Assembly (NCBI RefSeq): GCF_030812415.1
Contig: NZ_JAUSST010000002.1
Location: forward strand, 1-64,000
Reading direction: 5' to 3'
Origin: Paenibacillus harenae
GTDB taxonomy: Bacteria > Bacillota > Bacilli > Paenibacillales > Paenibacillaceae
DNA length: 64,000 nucleotides
The notes under the pieces are model-generated. The model was not told the DNA's origin. It saw only the letters and a program-made list of their open reading frames with translations, and did not search any database. Below, one piece after another: positions 51,379-60,508 of the stretch. The stretch's first letter is position 1. Every line of letters starts with the position of its first letter. The position numbers were made by a program, and so were the translations under genes.

Positions 51379-52818
51379 ATGCATGGAGTTGTGCAAGCTA
51401 AAGGAGATCAAGGAAACGGCACCTATATCAATCCGATTCTGGCAGGGGACTACGCCGATCCTACGGTAGTCAGGGTCGGTAACGATTATTACATGACGCA
51501 TTCCTGCTTTGAATTCGCTCCGGGTTTTCTCATCTGGCATTCAACCGATCTGGTTAATTGGGAACCCATCGCGAAAGCATTAACGGAATATGCCGGGAAT
51601 GTCTGGGCGCCCGACCTGGCTTATTATAAGGGCCGATTTTATATTTACGCCCCGATCGATGAAGAAATCATGGTGCTAACGGCTTCCGAGCCTGCTGGAC
51701 CGTGGAGCTCTCCAACCAAATTGGGAATTCGCGGGATCGATCCTGGACATGTCGCCGATGATAATGGTAACCGGTACTTGTTTTATGGGTCCGGTCACGT
51801 GGCAGAATTAACGCCGGACGGGCTATCGGTTATAGGCGCTCCCCGCAAGGTTTACGAGGGCTGGCGTTTTCCGGATGAATGGGTTGTAGAAGGCAGGTTC
51901 TTGGAGTCGCCAAAACTTACATACGTCAACGGATATTTCTATCTGACCGTGGCGCAAGGAGGGTCTTCCGGACCTGCGACAAGCCATATGGTGGCTTCGG
52001 CCAGATCCAAGCATCCTTTCGGACCTTACGAGGATTCTCCTTATAATCCGATCGTCCGAACGCAAAGCCGCAATGAAAAATGGCTATCGAAAGGTCATGG
52101 ATCGATCGTCGATACCCCCGAAGGCGAATGGTGGATCGTCTACCACGCCTATGAGAAGGGATATTATACGCTCGGGAGACAGACGCTGCTGGAACCGCTG
52201 GAATGGACCGAAGACGGCTGGTTTCGCATTCCGGAAGGCGTAAGAGCGGATCAACCGATTCCAAAGCCGAGCGGCCAAGCCTTGAATCGTTCCGTGAGTT
52301 TCCGGGAAATTCAAACGGAAACGGGCGAGTTGGGGTATGCCTGGAGCTGGTATAAACCAAAAAGAACAAATGAGCACGAACAAGCTATCGCGATAAGTCC
52401 CGGATCGATGAGTGCTCCGCTCGTCTTCATGCCGGAAGACCACAATTATGAAGCGCAAGTGGAAATCGAGATTTCTGGTGAATCTTCAGGACGGTTTCTA
52501 TTATTTTATAACGATAAGACTTACAGCGGTCTCGAACTATCGAACGACGGCCTTCACGGGGTCATTCGCGGATGGAGGACACCTGCAAAACCATTCCCTT
52601 CTCGACATTTAGTTGCGCGGCTTGTTTATAGGGACCATGAAGCTGTTTTCTATTACAGCCATAACGGTACGGAGTGGACAAAATTCGAACATTCCTTTGA
52701 AACCTCAGGTTGGCATCACAATGCGCTTGGCGGCTTTCTTGCTTTGCGCTTGGCGCTTTGGGCTCAAGGCCCCGGGAATGTTACATTCAAAAATTTTGAA
52801 TATCGTGCACTGACTTGA
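51379..52818 (+). CDS. GH43 beta-xylosidase/arabinofuranosidase (cytoplasmic)
   Basis: The 479-residue enzyme is complete. The propeller (about 15-300) has the base Asp in ILAGDYADPTVVRVG, the pKa-tuning Asp in WAPDLAYYKG, and the general-acid Glu in VEGRFLESPKLTYVNGYFYL. The C-terminal beta-sandwich (about 315-479, from AWSWYKPKR onward) is the accessory domain of GH43 subfamilies 11 and 12. No signal peptide is present, so xylo- or arabino-oligosaccharides must be imported first. GGAAGG lies ahead of the ATG. It follows the wrecked YesM-YesN-lipoprotein genes, so its original regulation and uptake system are probably gone, and a terminator cuts it off from them. A second, partial GH43 opens the window. 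Confidence 0.92.
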   Translation: MHGVVQAKGDQGNGTYINPILAGDYADPTVVRVGNDYYMTHSCFEFAPGFLIWHSTDLVNWEPIAKALTEYAGNVWAPDLAYYKGRFYIYAPIDEEIMVLTASEPAGPWSSPTKLGIRGIDPGHVADDNGNRYLFYGSGHVAELTPDGLSVIGAPRKVYEGWRFPDEWVVEGRFLESPKLTYVNGYFYLTVAQGGSSGPATSHMVASARSKHPFGPYEDSPYNPIVRTQSRNEKWLSKGHGSIVDTPEGEWWIVYHAYEKGYYTLGRQTLLEPLEWTEDGWFRIPEGVRADQPIPKPSGQALNRSVSFREIQTETGELGYAWSWYKPKRTNEHEQAIAISPGSMSAPLVFMPEDHNYEAQVEIEISGESSGRFLLFYNDKTYSGLELSNDGLHGVIRGWRTPAKPFPSRHLVARLVYRDHEAVFYYSHNGTEWTKFEHSFETSGWHHNALGGFLALRLALWAQGPGNVTFKNFEYRALT

Positions 52819-52852
52819 ACGTTTTGCTGAGAAAACGATGTTGATTGCAGGG

Positions 52853-52882
52853 AGCGCTGCCTAACCATAGGCGGCGCTTTTT
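52853..52882 (+). terminator. Terminator of GH43
   Basis: AGCGCTGCCT and AGGCGGCGCT pair with one mismatch around AACCAT and are followed by TTTTTCC. Confidence 0.75.
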
Positions 52883-52963
52883 CCGATGTTAGGACGTTAT
52901 TCGTTTACGATCGATCGGGCGGTACGACTCGTCCCCTTATTCTTCTATATCCTTTGCTTATTG

Positions 52964-52991
52964 AATATATTTCGTTATAGGTATTCGGATG
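52964..52991 (+). promoter_or_regulatory. Possible sigma-A promoter of the NAS-like gene
   Basis: TTGCTT (52964) and TATAGG (52986) are 16 bases apart, and GAAGGAGG follows before the ATG at 53016. Both boxes deviate from consensus, so confidence is low. Confidence 0.3.
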
Positions 52992-53015
52992 CAGATTGAA
53001 GGAGGAAGCCGGTAA

Positions 53016-53912
53016 ATGAACGTTCATTCCAACGGTTCTATTATACATACGGGCAACGAGACAAGAATGCAAAGGGTTGACGGCTTTATCGCTTTTTTTC
53101 GCGAGGCAAATGAGCTTCTTCAGCAGGAATTGGATCTGTCTCCTGCCAATCAATTGGTTACGAACATCATTAGCCGCCTTTCGCTTCAGTTACGATCCCC
53201 CTATTTACCGGAGGAAGTACAAGCCGTGCTTAGCAATGATTATGTTCGATTGAACCGACGGAAATTGCAGGATAAGCTTTCAGAAGCCGAATTTCTAGTA
53301 GAGTTGAGCGATTCGCGCGACATTTCCAAATGGGAGGGCTCCGTCTTGGACATCGTGACAAGGCTGCCTAATTGGAACGTTTACATGGCCTTGGTCAGTC
53401 GGGAGCTATCCGTTCTTCGTGAGTACATGCGACGGGATCATCGGTCAGAGAAGTCGCCGATTGTGTTTGTCGGCAGCGGGCCGATGCCGCTTAGTCCTAT
53501 TATTTTGCACCTATTCGGTGATGCGGAGGTTATCTGCCTGGAAATGGATTCTGTGGCCTATGATGCATCATGCTCTTTATTCGAGCACTTGGGCTTAGGG
53601 AATAAAGTGACTGTCGTCATGCAGAATGGATCAGAGTTCGATTATAGCTCTTATAGCAGGATCTTTGTGGCTAGTCTCGTGAGAAATAAGCGGGCGGTGC
53701 TCGAACAAATCAGCCGGACCTCCAGGGATCCTTTAGTCGCTGTGCGCACAGCGGAGGGGATACGGCAAATCATGTACGAAGCGATCGATGAATCCCAATT
53801 GAACAAGCAGGGATGGCGCATTGTTGATCGAACTTATCCTGTACAGAATCTTGTCATCAATTCGACTTTGTTTCTAGAACGCGCGACTAGGAGTGGTTGG
53901 GATGAAGATTAA
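53016..53912 (+). CDS. Nicotianamine-synthase-like enzyme (CntL type)
   Basis: The 298-residue protein matches the nicotianamine synthase superfamily, which transfers the aminobutyrate group of S-adenosylmethionine, in bacteria mostly onto histidine to make metallophores of the staphylopine kind. The hallmark is [20 protein letters not shown], close to the plant motif VGSGPLPLTSI, followed by an acidic Rossmann strand [15 protein letters not shown]. The N-terminal helical region (about 20-140) fits the family. The ATG has GAAGGAGG in front. Its stop overlaps dgoD by 11 bases. CntM-type opine dehydrogenase and CntK-type racemase genes are not adjacent, so the product may be the free intermediate or the partners may lie elsewhere. 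The MFS gene 2.3 kb downstream is a possible exporter. Confidence 0.8.
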   Translation: MNVHSNGSIIHTGNETRMQRVDGFIAFFREANELLQQELDLSPANQLVTNIISRLSLQLRSPYLPEEVQAVLSNDYVRLNRRKLQDKLSEAEFLVELSDSRDISKWEGSVLDIVTRLPNWNVYMALVSRELSVLREYMRRDHRSEKSPIVFVGSGPMPLSPIILHLFGDAEVICLEMDSVAYDASCSLFEHLGLGNKVTVVMQNGSEFDYSSYSRIFVASLVRNKRAVLEQISRTSRDPLVAVRTAEGIRQIMYEAIDESQLNKQGWRIVDRTYPVQNLVINSTLFLERATRSGWDED

Positions 53913-55050
53913 GAGCTATGAGATGTTTCAGGTTCCGCCGCGATGGTTGTTCCTCAAAATCGAAACGGATGAGGGAATAACGGGCTGGGGCGAGCCGATT
54001 GTCGAAGGACGGGCTTCTACGGTAAAGGCATGCGTTCATGAGCTGATGGAATATTTGATCGGCAAAGATCCGCTCCGTATTGAAGACCACTGGAACCTGT
54101 TATACCGTTCCGGGTTTTATCGCGGCGGGCCGATTCTAATGAGCGCGATTGCGGGCATTGATCAAGCCTTGTGGGACATCAAAGGGAAATTTTTTAATGC
54201 ACCGGTCTATCAACTAATAGGCGGCGCTTGCAGAGACTCCATTCAAATCTATTCGTGGGTTGGCGGGGACAGGCCGTCCGAAGTGGCTCAAGAGGCGAAG
54301 AAGGTTATGGAACAAGGCTTCACGGCGATCAAAATGAACGGGACCGAAGAACTCCAATACATTGACTCGTTTTCGAAAATTGACCAGACGGTCGCCAGAC
54401 TTGCGGCCATTCGAGAAAAATGCGGCAATGAGCTGGCGATTGGCGTCGATTTTCATGGCCGCGTTCACAAGCCGATGGCCAAAGCGTTGGCAAAGGAGCT
54501 TGAGCCATTTCGTCTCATGTTCATCGAAGAGCCGGTGCTGCCGGAAAATAACGAAGCGCTTCGGGAAATCGCGAAGCATACGTCCACGCCTATCGCAACC
54601 GGCGAACGAATGTATTCGCGCTGGGACTTCAAAGGACTGCTTGCTGACGGCTACGTCGATATTATCCAGCCGGATTTGTCGCATGCAGGCGGTATAACCG
54701 AGTGTAAAAAAATCGCCGCCATGGCGGAGGCTTACGATGTTGCTCTTGCACCGCATTGCCCTTTAGGACCGATAGCGCTTGCCGCTTGTTTGCAGCTTGA
54801 TGCGACCGCGCATAACGCGTTCATTCAAGAGCAAAGCTTGGGCATTCACTATAACGAAACGAATGATCTGCTGGACTATTTGACCGATCCCTCCGTATTT
54901 GCTTATAAGGATGGATTCGTTCAAATTCCTCAAGGCCCAGGGCTGGGGATCGAAATCAACGAGGAGTACGTGCGCAAAATGGCCGAGAGCGGCCACAATT
55001 GGCGGAACCCGGTTTGGCGTCATAAGGATGGCAGCATTGCTGAATGGTAA
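53902..55050 (+). CDS. dgoD: D-galactonate dehydratase
   Basis: The 382-residue protein is a close match to DgoD of the enolase superfamily: [20 protein letters not shown] at the N-terminal lid, the [20 protein letters not shown] segment, metal ligands Asp in [13 protein letters not shown], Glu in [11 protein letters not shown] and Glu in [13 protein letters not shown], and the catalytic His in [14 protein letters not shown]. It converts D-galactonate to 2-keto-3-deoxygalactonate in the De Ley-Doudoroff route. The ATG at 53902 sits inside the end of the NAS-like gene and has AGGAGTGGTTGGG as ribosome site. The later pathway genes (kinase, aldolase) are not in the window. A terminator follows. 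Confidence 0.93.
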   Translation: MKIKSYEMFQVPPRWLFLKIETDEGITGWGEPIVEGRASTVKACVHELMEYLIGKDPLRIEDHWNLLYRSGFYRGGPILMSAIAGIDQALWDIKGKFFNAPVYQLIGGACRDSIQIYSWVGGDRPSEVAQEAKKVMEQGFTAIKMNGTEELQYIDSFSKIDQTVARLAAIREKCGNELAIGVDFHGRVHKPMAKALAKELEPFRLMFIEEPVLPENNEALREIAKHTSTPIATGERMYSRWDFKGLLADGYVDIIQPDLSHAGGITECKKIAAMAEAYDVALAPHCPLGPIALAACLQLDATAHNAFIQEQSLGIHYNETNDLLDYLTDPSVFAYKDGFVQIPQGPGLGIEINEEYVRKMAESGHNWRNPVWRHKDGSIAEW

Positions 55051-55068
55051 TGGTAAATATTTCTGTGT

Positions 55069-55096
55069 CCCGCAGATAGCTGCGGGTCTTTTATTT
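55069..55096 (+). terminator. Terminator after dgoD
   Basis: CCCGCAG and CTGCGGG enclose ATAG, followed by TCTTTTATTT. Confidence 0.85.
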
Positions 55097-55197
55097 GCGC
55101 AGGAACCGCTCCCGTTGCTATGCTCGGTTTCTGTCCATCGCGACGGACTAGAGAAATCGACCCTATAGTATCTTGACTTGATTTACAAGTTATATTT

Positions 55198-55251
55198 CCG
55201 TATTTCACCCTTAAATACGGGTATTGAAAATTATGAAATATGTGGTAAAAT
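55198..55251 (+). promoter_or_regulatory. Promoter and operator of the AraC-MFS operon
   Basis: CCGTATTT (55198-55205) and AAATACGG (55213-55220) form a perfect inverted repeat three bases before a -35 box TTGAAA (55224), with TAAAAT as -10 at 55246 (spacing 16). The position suits an activator site for the regulator it precedes. That the AraC protein itself binds here is inference. Confidence 0.6.
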
Positions 55252-55332
55252 AAATGCGAACTAATGTTCTGCGTCGAATAAGAAACCATTGATTTCATAT
55301 TCTATATTCCGTTGAAGAGGAGTGTGGGCAAG

Positions 55333-56127
55333 GTGACCGACCGGTATTCGGAAATTGACGGGGTGATCGCTTACATTCATCGGCATATCGACGAACCGCA
55401 TTTGCTTTCCGGTCTTGCCGGTTATGCCGGTTATAGCCCGTTTCATTTCGCGCGGATTTTCAAGGAAAGGATCGGTCTATCACCCCTGTACTATGTATCC
55501 TCTCTCCGGTTGCAGAAGGCGAAAGAATTGCTGCTCCGAACGAATTTAAGCATTCGCGATATCGGGCTAGAGATCGGACAGCAGAGCCTGGGGACGTTTA
55601 CCTCCAGGTTCACCGAACGGGTGGGCATGACGCCGTCTCAATTCCGGAATTCAACGATGCAGGCGGATAACCATATGCGCTCCTTGCAAATGCTGGATAA
55701 CTGGCAGACGCAGCGCGCGATCTTAACGGATCACGCTGTCGTGAGAGGGACTGTTCTTGCGGAGGCTCCTTTCGAGGGCGTCATTCTGCTTGGCTTGTTC
55801 GCCAGACCGATCCCGGAAGGTCTTCCGCTATATGGCACCTTGCTATCCGCGTTGGGGGATTTTTACTTTACGGACGTCAAGCCGGGCACCTACTATCTCA
55901 TGGCGACATCCTTGTCATGGGGGATGCAGGCGGTGGATGTTCTTCTCCCTTACAACACGCTGCGGACACGGTCGAAAGAGCCCATAGTTGTAAAGCCTTA
56001 TGCAGCGGTTCCGCATCAGCAGGTTACGTTATATCCGCCCCGGCTGGACGACCCACCGATTCTGATTTCCTTGCCGCTTCTCATGAACAACTTTCTAGGC
56101 AAACTGCTGCAATCCAGCAATCGGTAA
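55333..56127 (+). CDS. AraC-family regulator with N-terminal DNA-binding domain
   Basis: The 264-residue protein starts with the helix-turn-helix pair (IAYIHRHIDEPHLLSGLAGY, SPFHFARIFKERIGLSPLYY, LSIRDIGLEIGQQSLGTFTS, RVGMTPSQFR), and the C-terminal half (about 120-260) is a beta-rich domain with APFEGVILLGLFARPIPEGL and GTYYLMATSLSWGMQAVDVL. AraC proteins with this reversed order often bind small ligands or drugs. The GTG at 55333 has AGAGGAG ten bases before; a TTG at 55312 is the alternative. The MFS transporter follows by 93 bases and is probably in the same transcript and controlled by it. Confidence 0.82.
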   Translation: MTDRYSEIDGVIAYIHRHIDEPHLLSGLAGYAGYSPFHFARIFKERIGLSPLYYVSSLRLQKAKELLLRTNLSIRDIGLEIGQQSLGTFTSRFTERVGMTPSQFRNSTMQADNHMRSLQMLDNWQTQRAILTDHAVVRGTVLAEAPFEGVILLGLFARPIPEGLPLYGTLLSALGDFYFTDVKPGTYYLMATSLSWGMQAVDVLLPYNTLRTRSKEPIVVKPYAAVPHQQVTLYPPRLDDPPILISLPLLMNNFLGKLLQSSNR

Positions 56128-56220
56128 GAAATCAATGCAGGCGTTACGTGCTAGAATGGTTACTGTTATCGCGATGTGAGAGCTGGCCATTCGCGCGAAA
56201 AGGAAGGGGAAGCGTAAATC

Positions 56221-57633
56221 ATGCATATTGCACAAAGCGCGGACAAACCTGTGCAGGATTTTGCCGACATCAGGAAAAGCGTTCCGTGGATCTATTTTGT
56301 CATTTTTTTTGCCGTCTTGAATGAATCCGTATTTAACGTATCAACCCCCAGCATAGCTAAGCAGTTCGACCTGGATGCATCCGGCGTCAGCTGGGTAGTC
56401 ACGATCTTCTTTATCGTTTTTGGTATGGGTATGGTCATTTTTGGGAAGCTTTCCGATATGTACAGCGTCAAGAAACTGATTACGATCGGAATTGTCCTCT
56501 ATAGCTTCGGTTCTATATTGGGCTTTGTCGGCCAGTCTTGGTATCCGGCCGTTATTGTATCGAGGGGAATTCAAGGAGCAGGCGGAGCGGCCATTCCGGC
56601 ATTGGTTTTTGTTATGGTAGCCCGGTTTTTCACAGCTGAAGAACGCGGTAAGTTGTTTGGCATAATCACTTCGACAGCTTCGTTCGCGGTTGGGATCGGT
56701 CCGGTGCTCGGCGGTTACATTGCGGCATCTTTTCATTGGGCGTATCTGTTTCTCATACCGCTTCCAGTTCTTGCGGCCATTCCTTTCTTTCGAAAATTTT
56801 TACCGTCCGAGCAGCGCGGAGCGGGTAGACTGGATTTGATCGGAGCCGCGCTCCTCGGTATTGCCGTGTCGACTCTAATTTTGTTCACGACAGAAGCTAA
56901 CTGGCTTTATTTGCTCGCAACCTGTGTCGCGCTTGTCCTGTTCATCATTCAGATACGGAGAGCTAAAGAGCCCTTCGTTGACCCGTCCCTGTTCAGCAAC
57001 GGGCTGTACCGGAGCGCTCTCATCATCGGCTTCTTCATATTCGGTACCGTTATGTCCATGATGTTCGTCATTCCACTCATGTTAAGCAACACTTACGGAT
57101 TGGACACAAAGAACATCGGGCTCATTATGTTTCCGGGAGCCATAAGCGCGGTCATATTCGGAAGGGTCGCCGGCAATATGACGGTCAAGAGGGGGAGCCA
57201 TTTCGTCGTATACATGGGGCTAGCTCTCATTTCGGTAAGCCTGCTGCTGCAATCCTCGTCCATCGGGCTTTGGGTATGGTACATCGGAGCTGCCCTTATG
57301 ATGATGTATATCGGGTTTTCTTTCGTGCAGACGGCATTGGCGGAGAGCGTAACGCAGATCCTCCCCAATCATCAAATCGGTGTCGGTATGGGCCTTTTTA
57401 ATATGATATCGACGATATCAGGGGCTGTTGTGACGGCATTGGTCGCCAAAGCGATGGAGCAGGAGCTGTTCGCTTTTCCGTTGCATCCTTTTATTTCGGA
57501 TTCAAAAGCTTACATGTACGGAAATCTCATACTCCTGTTAAGCTTAGTTGTCGTAGCCAGCGCGCTCTTGTATTACATTTCCTTTGGCAAGAAAGCAAAG
57601 ACGCCGAATCCGATTACAGAGCAGCTTGGATAG
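56221..57633 (+). CDS. MFS exporter (DHA2/TetA(L)-like)
   Basis: The 470-residue protein has about 14 hydrophobic segments. Motifs of drug:H+ antiporters are there: FGKLSDMYSVKKLITIG (motif A region), SRGIQGAGGAAIPALVFVMV (motif B with Arg) and GIGPVLGGYIAASFHWAYLF (motif C). It is like tetracycline and quaternary-amine pumps; exporters of opine metallophores (CntE) also belong to MFS, so it could export the product of the NAS-like enzyme. Its substrate cannot be told from sequence. AAGGAAGGGGAAG precedes the ATG. It is the last gene of the plus-strand group; a terminator follows. Confidence 0.85.
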   Translation: MHIAQSADKPVQDFADIRKSVPWIYFVIFFAVLNESVFNVSTPSIAKQFDLDASGVSWVVTIFFIVFGMGMVIFGKLSDMYSVKKLITIGIVLYSFGSILGFVGQSWYPAVIVSRGIQGAGGAAIPALVFVMVARFFTAEERGKLFGIITSTASFAVGIGPVLGGYIAASFHWAYLFLIPLPVLAAIPFFRKFLPSEQRGAGRLDLIGAALLGIAVSTLILFTTEANWLYLLATCVALVLFIIQIRRAKEPFVDPSLFSNGLYRSALIIGFFIFGTVMSMMFVIPLMLSNTYGLDTKNIGLIMFPGAISAVIFGRVAGNMTVKRGSHFVVYMGLALISVSLLLQSSSIGLWVWYIGAALMMMYIGFSFVQTALAESVTQILPNHQIGVGMGLFNMISTISGAVVTALVAKAMEQELFAFPLHPFISDSKAYMYGNLILLLSLVVVASALLYYISFGKKAKTPNPITEQLG

Positions 57634-57773
57634 GCGCTATATCCGACATGTCCGTACTTTTAAGGCAGCCCTATACATTATCGATTCGGTCAGCGCCTGC
57701 AGCGTAAATACCGAGTACATTACAAGCCGGGCCTGATGGGCATGCCGGTTCTCGAAGCCGTTCATAAGTAAAC

Positions 57774-57810
57774 AAGCCGGAGGCGATGCATCCGGCTTTT
57801 ATTTTTTTTT
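57774..57810 (+). terminator. Terminator after MFS gene
   Basis: AAGCCGGA and TCCGGCTT enclose GGCGATGCA, then TTATTTTTTTTT. Confidence 0.85.
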
Positions 57811-57877
57811 ATCAAAAATTCCCTAGGCGCGTCTTTCTTTTTCAATATATGTAACCACATTACACGATCGCTCCATT

Positions 57878-59017
57878 TCATGCTCCTCCTTCAGAGCCAT
57901 CTCCTACAGGTTCTTCCCTTGGATCTGCCAGAAGATCTTTTAAGAAGGCGACCGCAGCGACGATAAGAAGGGGAAGCACATAAACCGCTGCAACCCAGAG
58001 CGGATGTACCACAAGAACCATCTCCTCCCATTCGTGCAGTGTTGCCGGTAACGTTAGCGACAATAATAGAGCAGTTACACAAAGCGGATTCGTCAGTAAA
58101 CGATCGTTGCGCAACCCGAACAGTTCCGTTAAGATCAATTGAACAATATACAGCGTTATCGTCGCCTTCATAAGAGAACCCGCGAGCATGGCCATGCCCA
58201 CAACGGCTTCGATCCTTTCGATAATGTCGCCGACTTCGACCATTTGTGCGAGCACAAAAACGGAGAACCTTTTTTCCGAAGCCATCGGACCGAGTTCCAT
58301 AATCGTACAAAGGGTTGAAATGATTAAAACAGCGCCGTTGATCACCATCGCCCAGACCATGGCCTTTTTGAGAGGTTTTGATTGTTTAGCCCGTGCGAAA
58401 GGCAGCACCATAGCGAACAGAACCACTTCTCCATAAGGAAATCCGAACGTCAAATAGGATCCGAGCAGCATTGGCTTGATGCCTTCAGGAAAAACCGGAC
58501 GTAAAAACTCCGGATGATATTGAGGAATCAACAGGATCAATACTAAAGCCCAAAATATTATGACGACTACGACTAGAATGCTAAACAAGCGAGCCATCGA
58601 TTCTATACCTCCGCGCAGAAATAATGCAGCAAGAAGGTAAAGCATCCCGATGAACACGTAATCCGGCGTTTCCGGCAGCATCATACTGGTTATAAAACCG
58701 GCAACGTCAATAATAATTCCGGATGCCATATGCAGCGCCATGGTCAACATGAAACAAGCAAGGATCACGGTGGGCCAACGTCCGATCGTCTTTCTGCTGT
58801 ATCCGATAAAGGTTAACCCGGGATTCAGGCGATGCAAATAAAACATGATATTCAGCAACACGATGCCGATGCCGAGCGAAATCAAAATCGACAACCATGC
58901 CGCGTTCAATGACATTGTAACAAGCGGCCCGGGGATGACAATCAAGGCCGAACCGGTTATATAAGCAAAATACAACGTCGCCATTTGCGTGATGCTAATT
59001 GTTTCCTGATCCTTCAT
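57878..59017 (-). CDS. Spore germination receptor permease subunit (GerB family)
   Basis: The 379-residue protein has ten hydrophobic segments of the amino-acid-permease-like GerAB/GerKB family, with ISITQMATLYFAYITGSALI at the start, NPGLTFIGYSRKTIGRWPTV, and GFPYGEVVLFAMVLPFA in the middle. GerB subunits sit in the spore inner membrane and bind the germinant, usually an amino acid. It overlaps the preceding small gene by four bases and ends the operon A-C-D-B. Relatives of this length are normal. Confidence 0.92.
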   Translation of the reverse strand: MKDQETISITQMATLYFAYITGSALIVIPGPLVTMSLNAAWLSILISLGIGIVLLNIMFYLHRLNPGLTFIGYSRKTIGRWPTVILACFMLTMALHMASGIIIDVAGFITSMMLPETPDYVFIGMLYLLAALFLRGGIESMARLFSILVVVVIIFWALVLILLIPQYHPEFLRPVFPEGIKPMLLGSYLTFGFPYGEVVLFAMVLPFARAKQSKPLKKAMVWAMVINGAVLIISTLCTIMELGPMASEKRFSVFVLAQMVEVGDIIERIEAVVGMAMLAGSLMKATITLYIVQLILTELFGLRNDRLLTNPLCVTALLLSLTLPATLHEWEEMVLVVHPLWVAAVYVLPLLIVAAVAFLKDLLADPREEPVGDGSEGGA

Positions 59018-59259
59018 GTTGGTTGGACTCTCAGAAATTCGACGATCATCCTCGCCGGTTTGGTGAAAAGAAGATCGGCAAACATATGTAAATCAGGCAA
59101 TTCGGCTTTAAGGAGATAATCGGTGCTAAAATACAACGTAATGACCATGATCCCCCAATAGATGATCCTTCCGCGCACCGGGGAATTCCGCAATTTAAGA
59201 ATATCGGTTGAAAGCGCAAGGATGTACACAATCAGCAGAACAATTATTTTTTCCTGCAT
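59014..59259 (-). CDS. Small two-helix germination protein (GerD-subunit type of GerA operons)
   Basis: The 81-residue protein has two hydrophobic segments (about 4-20, EKIIVLLIVYILALSTDI, and 32-50, RIIYWGIMVITLYFSTDYLL) and a short polar tail. Small two-helix D subunits of this size are found in some GerA-type operons and modulate the receptor response. The ATG at 59259 has GAGGAGGGACA upstream; a longer frame to 59310 lacks this. Its stop overlaps the gerB start (ATGA), so it is coupled to that subunit. Confidence 0.75.
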   Translation of the reverse strand: MQEKIIVLLIVYILALSTDILKLRNSPVRGRIIYWGIMVITLYFSTDYLLKAELPDLHMFADLLFTKPARMIVEFLRVQPT

Positions 59260-59335
59260 GTTGTCCCTCCTCAATGGTTGCTGTGAATTTTCTACGAAAT
59301 ACCCCAGCATGAACAGAAACTTTATTTCGGATGCA

Positions 59336-60490
59336 CTACTTGTCGGATAACGGTTTTCCTACAATGCTCAACGTATTGCGAATGTCGAAGTCGACCTTAA
59401 CTTCAAACTTAGCTGTGGAGTAGCGTTTATCCCAATTCTTTTTCCATATTTTCCACAATTTTGGGTTGTTTCGGTGAATTTGATTGCCTAGTCCGATTAA
59501 ATCGATCCTTTTCTTTTGTGTGAACCGAATTGTATCCATAAGCCGTTCTTCCACCAGTTTCTGCGCTTTTTTCTGGAATTCCACTTGGTCCTCGCGTTTT
59601 TCGAACTTCGTGCATTTTAACTCGCCAATATTTCCCGAAATATTAACGCCTACTTTCACTTTAAGTGGATCCGTTTTCAGAATCGGTTTTAATTTCGTAT
59701 TAACCTTAAGAATCTCGACCGATTCAGTTAAGTTTTTCTTATCTTTGCGTACGTACCCGCAGGGGATTTGCAAGACCCCTGATTTAAATTGGTCTGAGAG
59801 TATAAGGACGTTTTCGGTTTGTTTACCCCTTAAAGTTCCGATCATTTTCCCTTTATAAACCATCGCCATGCCGGCTAGCATCACTACGTCCTTCTTTATG
59901 GATGCTACCGGGAGGGCAATATTGGGAACCTGGCTTTTGAGGGCTTGAGATAACTCGAGCAGGTTAACGTCGGGCACTTTGCCTGTTCCCACGTTTCCAA
60001 TTTCCTGCATCCGGTTTAGCTGTTGAGTGACCGTTTGTTCGATAAGTGGCTTAATCTTCAGAAACTCACTTGCATCTCCTTCGGAGATCAATACCTTCGT
60101 ATTTAAGCGCGACTCATGATCCCGGTAAAAAAATTCAAGAAGAGAGATAAGGTCTTCCCGTTTGGCTGTTTTTTCATTGATAATGATGACACGCATATGG
60201 CTAAATTGGGCCTTTCGCCCGAGTTGAAGCGTAATATCGCGGACGGCATCGAATATCGATTCGCTCTTGGTTTCAATATTGAAAAAGGTTGTTTCTTGTT
60301 TGCCACCTTGACCGCCGGCCTTTTGTCCCGGCTTGTACAGCTGGACGCTAAACTTGATTGTACCCGGCTTGATTTGATCAATCGCGACTCCCATGATAAA
60401 CCCTTTTTCAGTCAATTCAACTCTGTTCCAGCATCCGGTTTGCGTTATAGAAATAAGCAGAAGAACGAGAATCAGTTGAAGACATTTCAT
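59336..60490 (-). CDS. Spore germination lipoprotein subunit (GerC family)
   Basis: The 384-residue protein has a lipobox (LLLISITQTGCWNRVEL) and the Ger(x)C domain: GFIMGVAIDQIKPGTIKFSV, FSHMRVIIINEKTAK, FFYRDHESRLNTKVLISEG, and the C-terminal domain with GELKCTKFEK and LIGLGNQIHRNNPKLW. It is anchored by lipid in the inner spore membrane and completes the A-B-C receptor. A TTG directly before the ATG is an alternative start. It begins 18 bases after the gerA stop. Confidence 0.92.
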   Translation of the reverse strand: MKCLQLILVLLLISITQTGCWNRVELTEKGFIMGVAIDQIKPGTIKFSVQLYKPGQKAGGQGGKQETTFFNIETKSESIFDAVRDITLQLGRKAQFSHMRVIIINEKTAKREDLISLLEFFYRDHESRLNTKVLISEGDASEFLKIKPLIEQTVTQQLNRMQEIGNVGTGKVPDVNLLELSQALKSQVPNIALPVASIKKDVVMLAGMAMVYKGKMIGTLRGKQTENVLILSDQFKSGVLQIPCGYVRKDKKNLTESVEILKVNTKLKPILKTDPLKVKVGVNISGNIGELKCTKFEKREDQVEFQKKAQKLVEERLMDTIRFTQKKRIDLIGLGNQIHRNNPKLWKIWKKNWDKRYSTAKFEVKVDFDIRNTLSIVGKPLSDK

Positions 60491-60508
60491 CAAGTTATCA
60501 TTCTTTCT

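Noticed and set aside
52894-52912. A TTTACGATC half-site before the NAS-like gene, similar to a Zur half-site
   Set aside because: The other half does not match the consensus, so it is not a convincing Zur operator.
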